From NCBI GenBank assembly GCA_964625755.1, contig CAZVBR010000004.1, positions 1 to 33,854 on the forward strand: a stretch of 33,854 nt of DNA, given 5' to 3'. This document shows positions 22,956 through 31,079 of the stretch, in pieces. A model generated the notes under the pieces. The model made no database searches. It was not told the DNA's origin and was given only the letters and a program-made list of their open reading frames with translations. The DNA comes from CAZVBR01 sp964625755. GTDB lineage: Bacteria > Patescibacteriota > Minisyncoccia > Phycocordibacterales > XYD1-FULL-46-19. A program made the position numbers and the translations under genes. Numbering within the stretch: position 1 is the stretch's first letter; each line of letters begins with the position of its first letter.

Positions 22956-23066
22956 CACAGGCGGCCAACCAACAGCCACCCCAAAAAAGAAAGGAGGGTA
23001 AAGAAAAAACACTTGAAAAAAACTTAACCCGAGCAAATCTAAACAGAAGGAAAGGAGACTGAAAGC

Positions 23067-23831
23067 ATGAAAATCGCAGTTGCGGTTGCGGCCGCGATAA
23101 TTTTGGCCGCTCCGGCTGGTGCCCTGTACATTGAGGGCACCCACGAAATGGAGAAGGGGCCAGACGGGGTCTGGTCCCACTTCACCGAAGAGGGGCTCGG
23201 GGCTGAAGTAACGTTCAGCGCCGAACCCCAAAATGAGTGGACCCTTGTGAGGGCCCACCTGGAAAACACAAGCACCCCCGGGCTATCAGAAAAGCCCGAG
23301 GGGCTGCTCCAAGGGGTGTTTTTCAATGCCCCGGAACTCACCCCCTTAGGAATCAATCTCGCCGATGGTGGCGGGATAATTGGGGACACCACTCCTGGCC
23401 GATACGAAATTCTCGGTGGCTGGGCGTACCGGGGCGACATCGAGGACCCCGACAACCCGTTTCGGCGGGTGTACGGGGTTAACTCCGGAATAGCCAACCC
23501 GGGGTTGGACACCTTCGGGAAATTTGACACGTTTGGGTACATCCTGGAGGGGAACGATGAGCTGTGGCCCACCCACAACCCAAAAGGGAGAGGTGGGATC
23601 GCCTCTCCCGGCGGAGGCACGCCCGACAGCGAAGTGTCGTACCTGGCCTCGCCGGGGATCGTGATCGATTTCGGGGCCCCTCTGGGGTTTAACCCCGACG
23701 AGTCGATCAGTGGGCTACACGCCCATTATGGAACCTCCGCGAAAGTCATCCCGGAACCGGCAACGATTACGTTGCTAGGAGTGGGATTGACATTCTGGGG
23801 GGCGAAAGCCCTCCGGCGCCGTCGCCATTAA
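23067..23831 (+). CDS. Secreted PEP-CTERM sorting-signal protein
   Basis: A 254-aa exported protein. A signal peptide occupies 1-19 (MKIAVAVAAAIILAAPAGA). The mature part is acidic, Gly/Pro-rich and beta-like, with no domain I recognise. The last 28 residues are a textbook PEP-CTERM: VIPEPA, a hydrophobic span (TITLLGVGLTFWGAKAL), then RRRRH. PEP-CTERM tails are recognised by exosortase, which cleaves at the PEP motif in surface or biofilm-matrix sorting; no exosortase gene is in this window. RBS AGGAG is 9 nt before the ATG. Codons are rich in GGG and CCC, and GATC is not enriched (about 4 copies in 765 nt), unlike neighbours, which suggests horizontal gain. Confidence 0.88.
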   Translation: MKIAVAVAAAIILAAPAGALYIEGTHEMEKGPDGVWSHFTEEGLGAEVTFSAEPQNEWTLVRAHLENTSTPGLSEKPEGLLQGVFFNAPELTPLGINLADGGGIIGDTTPGRYEILGGWAYRGDIEDPDNPFRRVYGVNSGIANPGLDTFGKFDTFGYILEGNDELWPTHNPKGRGGIASPGGGTPDSEVSYLASPGIVIDFGAPLGFNPDESISGLHAHYGTSAKVIPEPATITLLGVGLTFWGAKALRRRRH

Positions 23832-23855
23832 CACCGGCGCCGGCAACACAAACCA

Positions 23856-23880
23856 AAGGCAGCCCCTCGCGGGCTGCCTT
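23856..23880 (+). terminator. Terminator hairpin after the PEP-CTERM gene
   Basis: A perfect 10-bp stem AAGGCAGCCC/GGGCTGCCTT with a 5-nt loop, 25 nt after the stop codon. The downstream tail (AAATCTTACC) is only weakly T-rich. Confidence 0.65.
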
Positions 23881-23955
23881 AAATCTTACCTGAACCTCTC
23901 GATTAGAACTCTCCGGAAATTATCTCTGTTTAACTTTTAAGATAAACTGTTGATT

Positions 23956-24429
23956 TTAATCTAAGTCATCGCAGAACTTTGGTACATCACTATCTTCACT
24001 GGCTGGATTGGGAACTGACCCGGCAAAGCCATCGGAATCAACGCACCAATATTTATCGCCCTCATCTTCAAGATTCAATTTCGCGGTCACGACCCATCTA
24101 CGGGAATCAGAACGACATGCTATATTGTCATTATTAGGACCATTTGCATCAATTGCTTCTTGCAATCTGTTAATAGTGCTATCATCTATGTTATCATCAT
24201 CATCAACAGTAAAACTTCCATCATCACTACAAATATCTGCAAAACTACCTTCCCTCATACCACGAACTTCCATAGCCGACCGCAAACTGCTCATCTCCGA
24301 CCTGGTATTCGCATCCCGAGCTTCGTCCCGGGACTCCCCCATAGAAGTCAAAACCACTCCGGCCAAGATCCCGATGATCGCGATCACCACCAAAAGCTCA
24401 ATTAACGTAAACCCTTTTTGCTTTAACAT
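23956..24429 (-). CDS. Type IV pilin-like protein (prepilin N-terminus)
   Basis: A 157-aa protein with a class III signal: MLKQKG then FTLIELLVVIAIIGILAGVV, cleaved after Gly6 by a prepilin peptidase, with Glu at +5 of the mature protein. The long N-terminal helix is followed by an acidic globular head with four cysteines (in DICSDD, NIACRS, YWCVD and KFCDD), likely two disulfides. It would be a major or minor pilin or pseudopilin for adhesion, motility or DNA uptake, all important to host-attached CPR cells. No pil assembly genes are nearby. Upstream are a -10 element and two direct repeats. Confidence 0.93.
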   Translation of the reverse strand: MLKQKGFTLIELLVVIAIIGILAGVVLTSMGESRDEARDANTRSEMSSLRSAMEVRGMREGSFADICSDDGSFTVDDDDNIDDSTINRLQEAIDANGPNNDNIACRSDSRRWVVTAKLNLEDEGDKYWCVDSDGFAGSVPNPASEDSDVPKFCDDLD

Positions 24430-24447
24430 ATAAATTGATCACTTAAC

Positions 24448-24495
24448 TTTATAATTCCCTACCACCGGTTTTGACGATCCCTTAAACCGGTTTTG
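24448..24495 (-). promoter_or_regulatory. Pilin promoter with two direct repeats
   Basis: Minus strand: TATAAA (24453-24448) lies 18 nt before the pilin ATG, with TCGTCA as a poor -35 at N18. Two identical 10-mers CAAAACCGGT (24473-24464 and 24495-24486) stand 22 bp apart, two helical turns, in the -25 to -55 region. This is the arrangement of an activator dimer or tandem site. Confidence 0.45.
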
Positions 24496-24629
24496 TTTTT
24501 TATCACTCCAACCTGGAAATTGATCCGGCTCGCTCCCATATCTATATAATAACAAAATCAACCAAAAAAACAATTTTCACTTTCCTCCACCCGGGCTCTC
24601 ATCCAAAGGGAATTAACCTCCCGGCTAAT

Positions 24630-25655
24630 TTAAGATACCCCCAAAAGCATCAGAACAAAAAGAACGTACAAAACCAAGTAAAAAGCCCCTTCCCACATAT
24701 GGATCCGCCGGGAGATCCCGGAGATCACAAACAAAAAGGTCACCACCCCGAGAACCGGCAAACCGACCGAGTAAGTGACCTCGTCCAGACTGGCTCCATA
24801 AAACAGAGCCGGCAGTCCGACTACGATCATCATATTAAAGGCGTTCGACCCGAACACATTCCCCAAGGCCACCTCGGGCTTGTTCCTTAACGCCGCCTTG
24901 ATCGAAACCAGCAATTCCGGCAGTGATGTTCCGATCGCCACCGCCAAGAGAGTGATCACTCCGACACTGATCCCCAACCCCTTCATCAGCTCCATTTCAG
25001 ACAGCCCGACCACCGAATCAACCAGATACCGAGATCCGAGAAACAAAAAAAGAGCTCCGAGTACAAACCATATCAGGTCCCGAAGCAAAACCTTCCGTTG
25101 GTCGATCTTTGCCTCCCCGACCAATCCGGAACCGGCTTGCTCTCGACGCTCTTTCCGGGACGGCAAGGCTTCCGGACTTGCCTCTCTTTCGCCCTCATCG
25201 TAATGAAAGAAAGTGTAGAAGATATAAATAACATAAACCAAAACCATCAGAGCCGCCTCCAGAAAAATTATCTCGCCGTTCCAGGTCACCCCCAAAAAAA
25301 GCACTGTCCCCATAGCCAACAGAGGCAACTCAACATCGATCAGGTCTCTTGTGACCGTCAACCGGCCGGCCACCAAAGCCGATATCCCGACCACCAACAG
25401 TATATTGGCCAAATTCGAACCGACGGCATTGGCCGAGGCAAACTCGGTCAACCCCTCCGAAGCGGCAAAGAAAGAAGCTATCAGTTCCGGAAAAGAAGTT
25501 CCGAGACTGACCATCAACACTCCGATAATAAACGGCGGCAGACCGATCGCCAGACCCAATCTTTCAGAAGCATAAAGCAGCCAGTCAGCTCCCTTGACCA
25601 AAAAAAACACCGAAACAATAAATACCCCTATCCAATACCCTAAAACAAGATCCAT
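24630..25655 (-). CDS. Calcium/sodium antiporter (CaCA, YrbG-like)
   Basis: A 341-aa ion exchanger with ten hydrophobic segments in two inverted halves. The two alpha-repeats carry the ion-binding signatures GTSFPELIASFFAAS (about 52-66) with AVGSNLANILLVVG, and GTSLPELLVSIKAA (about 243-256) with ALGNVFGSNAFNMMIVVG. A charged cytoplasmic loop (about 155-190) joins the halves. It exports Ca2+ in exchange for Na+ or H+. A minus-strand promoter lies 63 nt upstream with a small leader hairpin. Pilin is the next gene downstream, but with its own promoter. Confidence 0.95.
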   Translation of the reverse strand: MDLVLGYWIGVFIVSVFFLVKGADWLLYASERLGLAIGLPPFIIGVLMVSLGTSFPELIASFFAASEGLTEFASANAVGSNLANILLVVGISALVAGRLTVTRDLIDVELPLLAMGTVLFLGVTWNGEIIFLEAALMVLVYVIYIFYTFFHYDEGEREASPEALPSRKERREQAGSGLVGEAKIDQRKVLLRDLIWFVLGALFLFLGSRYLVDSVVGLSEMELMKGLGISVGVITLLAVAIGTSLPELLVSIKAALRNKPEVALGNVFGSNAFNMMIVVGLPALFYGASLDEVTYSVGLPVLGVVTFLFVISGISRRIHMWEGAFYLVLYVLFVLMLLGVS

Positions 25656-25678
25656 ATTTAATTTCCGACTAATTTGAA

Positions 25679-25746
25679 GGCCCGAACCCGGGCCAGACTC
25701 ACGATTACTTTTCTCTAATTATACTGGGTCTGTTGTCGATTAACAA
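25679..25746 (-). promoter_or_regulatory. Antiporter promoter and leader hairpin
   Basis: Minus strand: TTGTTA (25746-25741), 17-nt spacer, TATAAT (25723-25718, perfect), start near 25711. The 55-nt leader contains a short GC hairpin, GGCCC-N6-GGGCC (25694-25679), about 23 nt before the ATG. It may tune translation; it has no terminator tail. Confidence 0.55.
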
Positions 25747-25802
25747 CCCCGACCCTCCGAACCGCACTTGCCAAAAAAACTTTAAAAGTTCAAGATAGGT
25801 TT

Positions 25803-26558
25803 ATGCCTTCAGACAAACAACCCCGCCTTTTGATCTCCGGACACCATGTTCTGACCGAAGCCTTAAACGGAACACCCGAGGCCGTCACACGGGTGTTTCT
25901 TGACCCGACCTCTCCGGACCGGGAGCTAATAAAGAAATTAAAACAAAAAAATATCAAGATCGATCATCTCAGAACCTCCGGATCCCGAGAGAAATCAAAA
26001 ACCATCAAAGCCGAACTCGATCCAACTAAATTGATCTTGTCCGAATCGGAATTCTTCTCTTCACTTGACCCCAAGCCGGAGACCGGCCTCTTGTTGTTAG
26101 GTGAGATCCAAGACCCTCAGAATGTCGGAGCGGTTATTCGGTCAGCCGCCGCCTTTGGTTTTTCCGGCATCCTCTTCCCCCGACACAATCAAGCCCCGAT
26201 CACCGACACCGTCCTGAAAGTCTCAGCCGGGATGGCGTTTCGGGTACCCTTAGTGTCTATCGGAAACGTAAATCAGACCTTAAGAGATCTTCAAAATCAG
26301 GGGTTCTGGATTTACGGCCTGACTCCAAACGGAGACCGGGACCTCAACAAGGAAGATTTCGACCGACCCTCCGTTCTGGTGATCGGAAATGAAGCCTACG
26401 GGATCCGCGAAAAAACCCTTAAACACTGCGATTTCCAATTAACGATCCCGACCCACCCGCGCTGCCAATCCCTAAACGCCGCTGCCTCATTTGCAATCGT
26501 CGGTTATGCCTGGAGTCGGCACCACCCGGAAGCACTCCGGAAACCATCCCAAAACTGA
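25803..26558 (+). CDS. TrmH/SpoU-family RNA 2'-O-methyltransferase (RlmB-like)
   Basis: A 251-aa SPOUT methyltransferase. An N-terminal RNA-binding domain (about 1-90) starts LLISGHHVLTEAL. The catalytic domain has motif 1 EIQDPQNVGAVIRSAAAFGFSGI (about 98-120, with the key N and R), motif 2 VLVIGNEAYGIRE (about 196-208) and motif 3 IPTHPRCQSLNAAASFAIVGYAW. It is RlmB/TrmH-like and probably modifies a rRNA or tRNA ribose. Deviations from the common form are NAAASFAI instead of N.s.a..i and IPTHPRC in place of IPM. The product nucleotide cannot be set from sequence alone, so no symbol is given. Convergent with the smr gene. Confidence 0.92.
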   Translation: MPSDKQPRLLISGHHVLTEALNGTPEAVTRVFLDPTSPDRELIKKLKQKNIKIDHLRTSGSREKSKTIKAELDPTKLILSESEFFSSLDPKPETGLLLLGEIQDPQNVGAVIRSAAAFGFSGILFPRHNQAPITDTVLKVSAGMAFRVPLVSIGNVNQTLRDLQNQGFWIYGLTPNGDRDLNKEDFDRPSVLVIGNEAYGIREKTLKHCDFQLTIPTHPRCQSLNAAASFAIVGYAWSRHHPEALRKPSQN

Positions 26559-26585
26559 GCTAGGTCGTCAGACCCCTTAAGCCGT

Positions 26586-26852
26586 CTAGAGCTTATCCCG
26601 AAAATAGACAAATATCCGACCGGAATTGGCAAAGTCTTTTTTGATCCGATAGTACTGTTTTTTAATATCGTCTCGTTCAAGAAATTTCAAAACCCGTTTT
26701 TTGAGCTGACCGCTCCCTTTCCCGGTGATTATCTCAACCTCCCGGATATTTTCTTGAACCGCTTTGGCCACCATATCTTGAAGCGCCTGATCGATCAGGT
26801 CTCCTTGATCATATACCGGATGAAGATCGAGTTTTAATTTTCCGGACGACAT
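26586..26852 (-). CDS. Stand-alone Smr (MutS2 C-terminal) domain protein
   Basis: An 88-aa single Smr domain: LKLDLHPVYDQGDLIDQAL (LDLH motif, with P in place of the usual G), an alpha helix, VEIITGKGSGQLKKRVLKFL (the (H/T)GKGxG motif) and IKKDFANSGRIFVYFR at the end. Smr domains nick or bind RNA/DNA; bacterial stand-alone forms are thought to act in ribosome rescue or recombination control. It lies 50 nt downstream of the HD-domain gene on the same strand, probably in one transcript, and converges with the methyltransferase gene. Confidence 0.88.
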   Translation of the reverse strand: MSSGKLKLDLHPVYDQGDLIDQALQDMVAKAVQENIREVEIITGKGSGQLKKRVLKFLERDDIKKQYYRIKKDFANSGRIFVYFRDKL

Positions 26853-26902
26853 AAATGACCTTGTTTAATTAACAAACGACCCCGATCGGCCGATCACTGA
26901 TT

Positions 26903-27883
26903 TTAGACCCAGGAAATAACCACCGGTGTCATATTTTTCCGGTCATTGATCTTTTGCTCCTCGACCAAAAGATCTCGGTACCGACCGGAAAGACTGGATA
27001 ACTTTTTTATCCGACCGCGACTCAACACTTCCGGATCAACATACCGGAACTTTTTCGGCAATTTCACCGCCTGACCGGCGCCCGTCTCCTTTACCTCGAG
27101 ATCCTTTCTCAACATCCCGATCCCCTTTTTGATACCCGGGGATCGAGAACTTTCCAGAATATCCATAACTTCCTGATCAGTGGCAAAGAAGTCGTCCCGA
27201 GACAGACACCCTTCAGATAAAGCGGTTTTCAAAACCCGGGACAGAACATAATACCGCGCTCTTTGTTTATCACCCGCCCAGTGCTCTCTTTGGAGTTTGG
27301 CAAACCACTGACCAAACTCTTCGGCTACCTCGGCCGACCGGAACACGATCTGATCATCCTCGACCGTCAGATCTTCCAGTATCCGCAATATTTGCTCTTG
27401 ATCACAAATACCGGCCATCTCGCGCAAGGCATAATCAATTCGATCAGCGCACAAACTCGGAAGCTCTCTTTCCAATAAAGAAAAACCGGTCAGGTCATAA
27501 AACTGCTCACTTTGAAGATCATTCCTTCCCAAGATCGCCGGGATCTCGGAGTTCTTAAGATACTCGGAAAAAATACTGTCCTGGTGATCCTCTTTACTCG
27601 GATCCCCGATCACCCAGTCGACAACGTGTGAGAAAGCGGTATGGGAAACATCATGCAATAGTCCGGCCACCTGTTCTTCCAAACCGGCCTCTAATCTCCG
27701 TAACAACAAGAACACCCCGACCGAATGATCAAACCGAGAGAAAACCTCCTGGTGATAATAGGCCCGGGGCATTCCTTGCTGGGTAACACCTTTGAGTCTC
27801 TGTAAACTGGAACTTTCTGACAATTCAGCAAAGACCGGGTCTTTGGCCGTCACCACGCCGTATATTTTATCTTCCACAACCAT
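26903..27883 (-). CDS. HD-domain phosphohydrolase
   Basis: A 326-aa HD-superfamily protein. The metal-binding residues are seen as RFDHSVGVFLLLRRLE (about 50-65, first His), HDVSHTAFSHVVDWV (about 77-91, the HD pair plus histidines) and a later Asp in the central helices (SLCADRIDYALREM). The pattern is closest to the dGTPase/YpbA-like family that hydrolyses nucleotides, but the substrate is unknown. It lies 72 nt downstream of proS, and smr follows, so the three may form one unit. There is no SD before its ATG. The C-terminal region (about 230-326) is helical and not recognised. Confidence 0.87.
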   Translation of the reverse strand: MVVEDKIYGVVTAKDPVFAELSESSSLQRLKGVTQQGMPRAYYHQEVFSRFDHSVGVFLLLRRLEAGLEEQVAGLLHDVSHTAFSHVVDWVIGDPSKEDHQDSIFSEYLKNSEIPAILGRNDLQSEQFYDLTGFSLLERELPSLCADRIDYALREMAGICDQEQILRILEDLTVEDDQIVFRSAEVAEEFGQWFAKLQREHWAGDKQRARYYVLSRVLKTALSEGCLSRDDFFATDQEVMDILESSRSPGIKKGIGMLRKDLEVKETGAGQAVKLPKKFRYVDPEVLSRGRIKKLSSLSGRYRDLLVEEQKINDRKNMTPVVISWV

Positions 27884-27955
27884 AGATCTGCTTTTTTGGA
27901 ACTTTCATCAACCCAAACTCCGATCACCAAGACCTTTACCTCTTTCACTTTAATA

Positions 27956-29407
27956 TCAGTAGGCCCTGGCAAAGAGCACTCGCTTGCCGGACGGCCGGCC
28001 GGTTTTGACACACTCCCCTTCCTCTTCTTCTTGGTCAAACGGCAAGCACCGGATCGTCGCCCCGGTCTCCTCTTTTATCTTCAATTCCACCTCTTCCTCT
28101 CCGGACCAATGAGCCAACACGAACTTGTCCGACTCGATCGCCTCCCGGAATTGATCCCAATTCTCGACCGATACGGTATTTTCCTTCAGACGGTCTTTGG
28201 CTCTGGTGTACAGATCGGTCTGGATCTCTCCCAAGAGAGAGCAAACTCTCTCGGCCAGAGAATCAAGCGGGGCCTTTATCTTCTCACCGGTATCCCGTCG
28301 TACCAGGATCGCCGAATCATCTTCTATATCCTTAGGCCCAAGCTCAACCCGAACCGGTACACCCTTTTTCTCCCAGTCATAATACTTCTCTCCCGGTCTC
28401 ATATCCCTGGTGTCCGCCTTAGCTCTTACCCCCTTTTCTTCCAAAACAGATCTCAAGTGCTCGGCTTTTTCATTGACCATTTCCTTACTCTCCTCCGATC
28501 CGGCAATCGCCGTAACTACCGCCTGGATCGAGGCCATCTTCGGTGGCAATACCAATCCCTTGTCATCACTATGGGCCATGATCAGCCCTCCGATCGTTCT
28601 GGTGCTAAACCCCCAGCTGGTCTGCCAGCCGAACTCTTTCTCGCCGTCTCGGCCCAAAAAAGTCACTTCAAACGCCTTGGCAAAATTCTGACCCAAATTA
28701 TGAGACGTCGCAAACTGGAGAGCCTTTCCGTCTTGCATCATAGCTTCAATGGTGTAAGTATAAAGTGCTCCGGCGAATTTTTCAGCCGTTGATTTCATGC
28801 CGGCGATCACCGGTATCGCCATTTCATTTTCAGTAAAATTCTTGTAAACCTCAAGCATCTGTCGAGCTCGGTCATCGGCCTCTTGTTCCGTCTCATGAAC
28901 CGTATGGCCTTCCTGCCACAAGAACTCGGTCGTTCGCAAAAAAAGCCGAGGCCTCATCTCCCAACGCACCACATTTGACCACTGATTAATCAACAGGGGC
29001 AGATCGCGATAGGAATGAATCCACCGGGAAAAAGAATCGTAAATGATAGTTTCCGAGGTCGGACGGACCACGAAAGGCTCCTCCAGTTTCTTTCCGCCGG
29101 CATGGGTCACCACTGTCACCTCCGGGGCAAAACCCTCCACGTGTTCTTCCTCTTTTTTCAAAAACTTCTCCGGAATAAAAAGCGGAAAGTAGGCATTGGA
29201 AACTCCGGTTTCCTTGAATTTTTGATCCAGATTTTTCTGAATATACTCCCAAAGAGCGTAGCCGTAAGGCTTAATGACCATGGTTCCCCGAACTGATCCG
29301 TAATCAGCCAGCTCCGCCGCCGAGATCACATCCAAGTACCACTGAGAGTAATCAACCGCCCGAGAAGTAATAGATTTTTCAAAATTTTTATTATTTTCTT
29401 TAGCCAT
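27956..29407 (-). CDS. proS: Prolyl-tRNA synthetase, archaeal/eukaryotic type
   Basis: A 483-aa class II synthetase. The start is the ATG at 29407 (MAKENNKNFEKSITSR); the longer frame to 29536 is in a poorly coding stretch. Motifs: DYSQWYLDVISAAELADYGSVRGTMVIKPYGYALWE (about 17-52, in parts), RWEMRPRLFLRTTEFLWQEGHTVH (motif 2) and WGFSTRTIGGLIMAHSDDKGLVLPP (in parts). There is no bacterial INS editing insert, and it ends in the C-terminal zinc-domain remnant with ARAY, the hallmark of archaeal/eukaryotic-type ProRS, also found in Mycoplasma, Borrelia and Deinococcus. Only two C-terminal Cys remain, so zinc binding is doubtful. Confidence 0.96.
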   Translation of the reverse strand: MAKENNKNFEKSITSRAVDYSQWYLDVISAAELADYGSVRGTMVIKPYGYALWEYIQKNLDQKFKETGVSNAYFPLFIPEKFLKKEEEHVEGFAPEVTVVTHAGGKKLEEPFVVRPTSETIIYDSFSRWIHSYRDLPLLINQWSNVVRWEMRPRLFLRTTEFLWQEGHTVHETEQEADDRARQMLEVYKNFTENEMAIPVIAGMKSTAEKFAGALYTYTIEAMMQDGKALQFATSHNLGQNFAKAFEVTFLGRDGEKEFGWQTSWGFSTRTIGGLIMAHSDDKGLVLPPKMASIQAVVTAIAGSEESKEMVNEKAEHLRSVLEEKGVRAKADTRDMRPGEKYYDWEKKGVPVRVELGPKDIEDDSAILVRRDTGEKIKAPLDSLAERVCSLLGEIQTDLYTRAKDRLKENTVSVENWDQFREAIESDKFVLAHWSGEEEVELKIKEETGATIRCLPFDQEEEEGECVKTGRPSGKRVLFARAY

Positions 29408-29554
29408 AAAATATATCAACAAAAAATCACTATTAATACCCGATAACACAAATTTACCGTATTGTACCAAAAAAACAACCGGCCGCCTAAAACGCAGCCA
29501 ACCAAAAGCCCCGCCCCGCGAGTCAAACCGGGACAAAAACGCCGACTACCCCGA

Positions 29555-29938
29555 TCAAAGATTTTGATCCAGGAACCGTTTCAGCTTAACAAGATCCCGC
29601 TGATCGTTATCATAATGATATGATTTGATCCCCGAGATATTCGCACTTTCTACCGCCACCGGATTATGTTCAAAACACAAGACCTCTTCACTTTCAAGAC
29701 CGTATTTTGCCAAAAGCTTCTCGTAATACTCCGGACTGTCTTTTGCCGGATTACCTTTCAAAGTAAACACCTCGTACGGCACCTTATCCAAACCGAACCG
29801 GTGCATTTTTTCAGCATCGGCATTAGTCACTATGATCTTTTTATTCGGGTAACTCTTCAACAAAGAATACATCTCTTCAAAGATCCGGCCCTCTTTGTCG
29901 ACAAAACAACCCATAGCATCCACCAAAATAGTTTTCAT
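29555..29938 (-). CDS. HAD-like protein with altered motifs
   Basis: A 127-aa small HAD-fold protein. Motif I is VDAMGCFVD (about 6-14): the first Asp of DxDx is kept, but the second Asp is Met, as in dehalogenase-like or non-phosphatase HADs. Motif II is IIVTNAD (about 35-41) and motif III a Lys in LKGNPAKDS. Motif IV is CFEHNPVAVESANISGI, where EHN replaces the usual G-D/E-D-S. The loss of the general acid suggests a binding role or a changed reaction. There is no cap domain. It lies 148 nt upstream of proS on the same strand. Confidence 0.78.
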   Translation of the reverse strand: MKTILVDAMGCFVDKEGRIFEEMYSLLKSYPNKKIIVTNADAEKMHRFGLDKVPYEVFTLKGNPAKDSPEYYEKLLAKYGLESEEVLCFEHNPVAVESANISGIKSYHYDNDQRDLVKLKRFLDQNL

Positions 29939-30081
29939 GTTTTTGTTATTTAAAATTTATAATATTTCAACCTTGGAAATTTTGATCAAAATACAAACCC
30001 TAAATACCTAAAAACATCTCTGTTCACTATAACACTTTTTAAATTTAAAGTAAGACCCGGAAGATCAAAACTCAAAGACTC

Positions 30082-30110
30082 AAAAAACGGGCCCGGTGCC
30101 CGTTTTTTTT
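30082..30110. terminator. Strong bidirectional terminator after the GerMN gene
   Basis: An 11-bp stem (AAAAAACGGGC with GCCCGTTTTTT) and a 5-nt loop flanked by A and T runs on both sides, so it works on either strand. It is 20 nt past the GerMN stop codon. Confidence 0.9.
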
Positions 30111-30129
30111 GACCCGTTTTGAAACAAAA

Positions 30130-30927
30130 CTAGGGCTGCAGAATATCTTCGGTTTCCCCGTCGATCGAGATCTCAACTTCCTCGATGGAATCAAATTGCA
30201 GAAGCGTGTTTTCTATCTGATCTCGAATCATAGCCACCGTAGCACTACCGGCCGCCTCCAGCCGTTCGTCAAAATCGGCAAATGCCACCCCGTCTTCGAT
30301 CAAAAAGGAATTCAAGGTCGTCCCTTCTTCAATGGCGGTTGACAGCTCATTGTCTTCCGGTCTCTCTAAAAGCTCAAGCAAAGCTGATTCTTCTTTATTC
30401 TCCGCCAGTACCTCTCTTTCAACCGGGACCACCGACTCCATCCCGTCTTCAACAGCCACAAAATAAACGTCAACCTCTGCCCTTTCATCATCGGGCTCAT
30501 CGTCCTCCATAACTGCCCGGTATTCATCATAAGTACCGTCAATAACCGCTCCGGCCACTTGACCGTCAACCACCTCAACCGAGATCGTGCGCAATCTCAT
30601 CTCTTCATCTTCCATATCCTCTTCACTCAACTCGCCAAAACCTCCGTACATCGTCTCGAACTCAAACTCCACTTCATACACCCCGTCATCGATCGGCCAA
30701 GCATCAAACGGCATTAGGTAATCACTTTCCCTTTCATTAAAGGTCACCGAATTATCCCGTATCCACTGCTCGGCCACTTCAATTGCTTCCTGTTCAGCCT
30801 CCATCTCGGCCACCCCATTTTCTTCCTCAACTTCAAGCGGTTCATCATTTTCCATACCGACAATTATAATACCGACTATCACGATCACGATCACAAGTAT
30901 TATTCCGGTTATAAATTTTTTATTCAT
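30130..30927 (-). CDS. Membrane-anchored GerMN-domain protein
   Basis: From the ATG at 30927 the protein is 265 aa. A basic start and TM helix (about 6-25) anchor an acidic extracytoplasmic part. The C-terminal domain (about 150-255), with VDVYFVAVEDG, SALLELLERP, NSFLIEDGVAFADFDERLEA and VAMIRDQIENTLLQF, matches GerMN. That domain is known from spore germination proteins, but in non-sporulating bacteria it probably binds cell-wall or peptide ligands. Highly acidic composition (E and D over a quarter) is notable. The longer start at 30978 lacks a better RBS. The transcript ends at the terminator at 30082-30110. Confidence 0.85.
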   Translation of the reverse strand: MNKKFITGIILVIVIVIVGIIIVGMENDEPLEVEEENGVAEMEAEQEAIEVAEQWIRDNSVTFNERESDYLMPFDAWPIDDGVYEVEFEFETMYGGFGELSEEDMEDEEMRLRTISVEVVDGQVAGAVIDGTYDEYRAVMEDDEPDDERAEVDVYFVAVEDGMESVVPVEREVLAENKEESALLELLERPEDNELSTAIEEGTTLNSFLIEDGVAFADFDERLEAAGSATVAMIRDQIENTLLQFDSIEEVEISIDGETEDILQP

Positions 30928-31039
30928 ATTACTATTTATATTAACTTTTAATGCCCCCTTATTCCGTGTAACTGCCAAAAGGGTATCACGAAAAACTCCT
31001 TTTTACCAGACCCTAAAAACAACCCTTATTCAAACACTT

Positions 31040-31068
31040 AACCCCGGCACCCTCAAGGTGCCGGGGTT
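31040..31068 (-). terminator. Terminator hairpin after pyrD
   Basis: A perfect 12-bp stem (AACCCCGGCACC with GGTGCCGGGGTT) and a 5-nt loop, 11 nt after the pyrD stop on the minus strand. The downstream tail AAGTGTTTG is only weakly T-rich. Confidence 0.7.
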
Positions 31069-31079
31069 AGTAGATTTGT

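Larger units (their letters stand above)
22650..23066 (+). other. Long leader / intergenic region of the PEP-CTERM gene
   Basis: More than 400 nt without a clear protein gene. It holds two promoter candidates (22805-22832 and 22872-22901), a structured stem (22895-22955), a CAGGCGG direct repeat (22919-22925 and 22958-22964), a perfect SD-like AAGGAGGG at about 22990 with no start codon at normal distance, and the true RBS at 23053-23057. From the first promoter the leader is about 228 nt. Confidence 0.6.

Noticed and set aside
27896..28792. 298-codon plus-strand open frame opposite proS
   Set aside because: The minus strand carries unmistakable ProRS motifs; the frame is long only because of codon structure of proS.
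29408..29536. 43-residue N-terminal extension of ProRS
   Set aside because: The stretch has no coding character and the ATG at 29407 begins the expected N-terminus.
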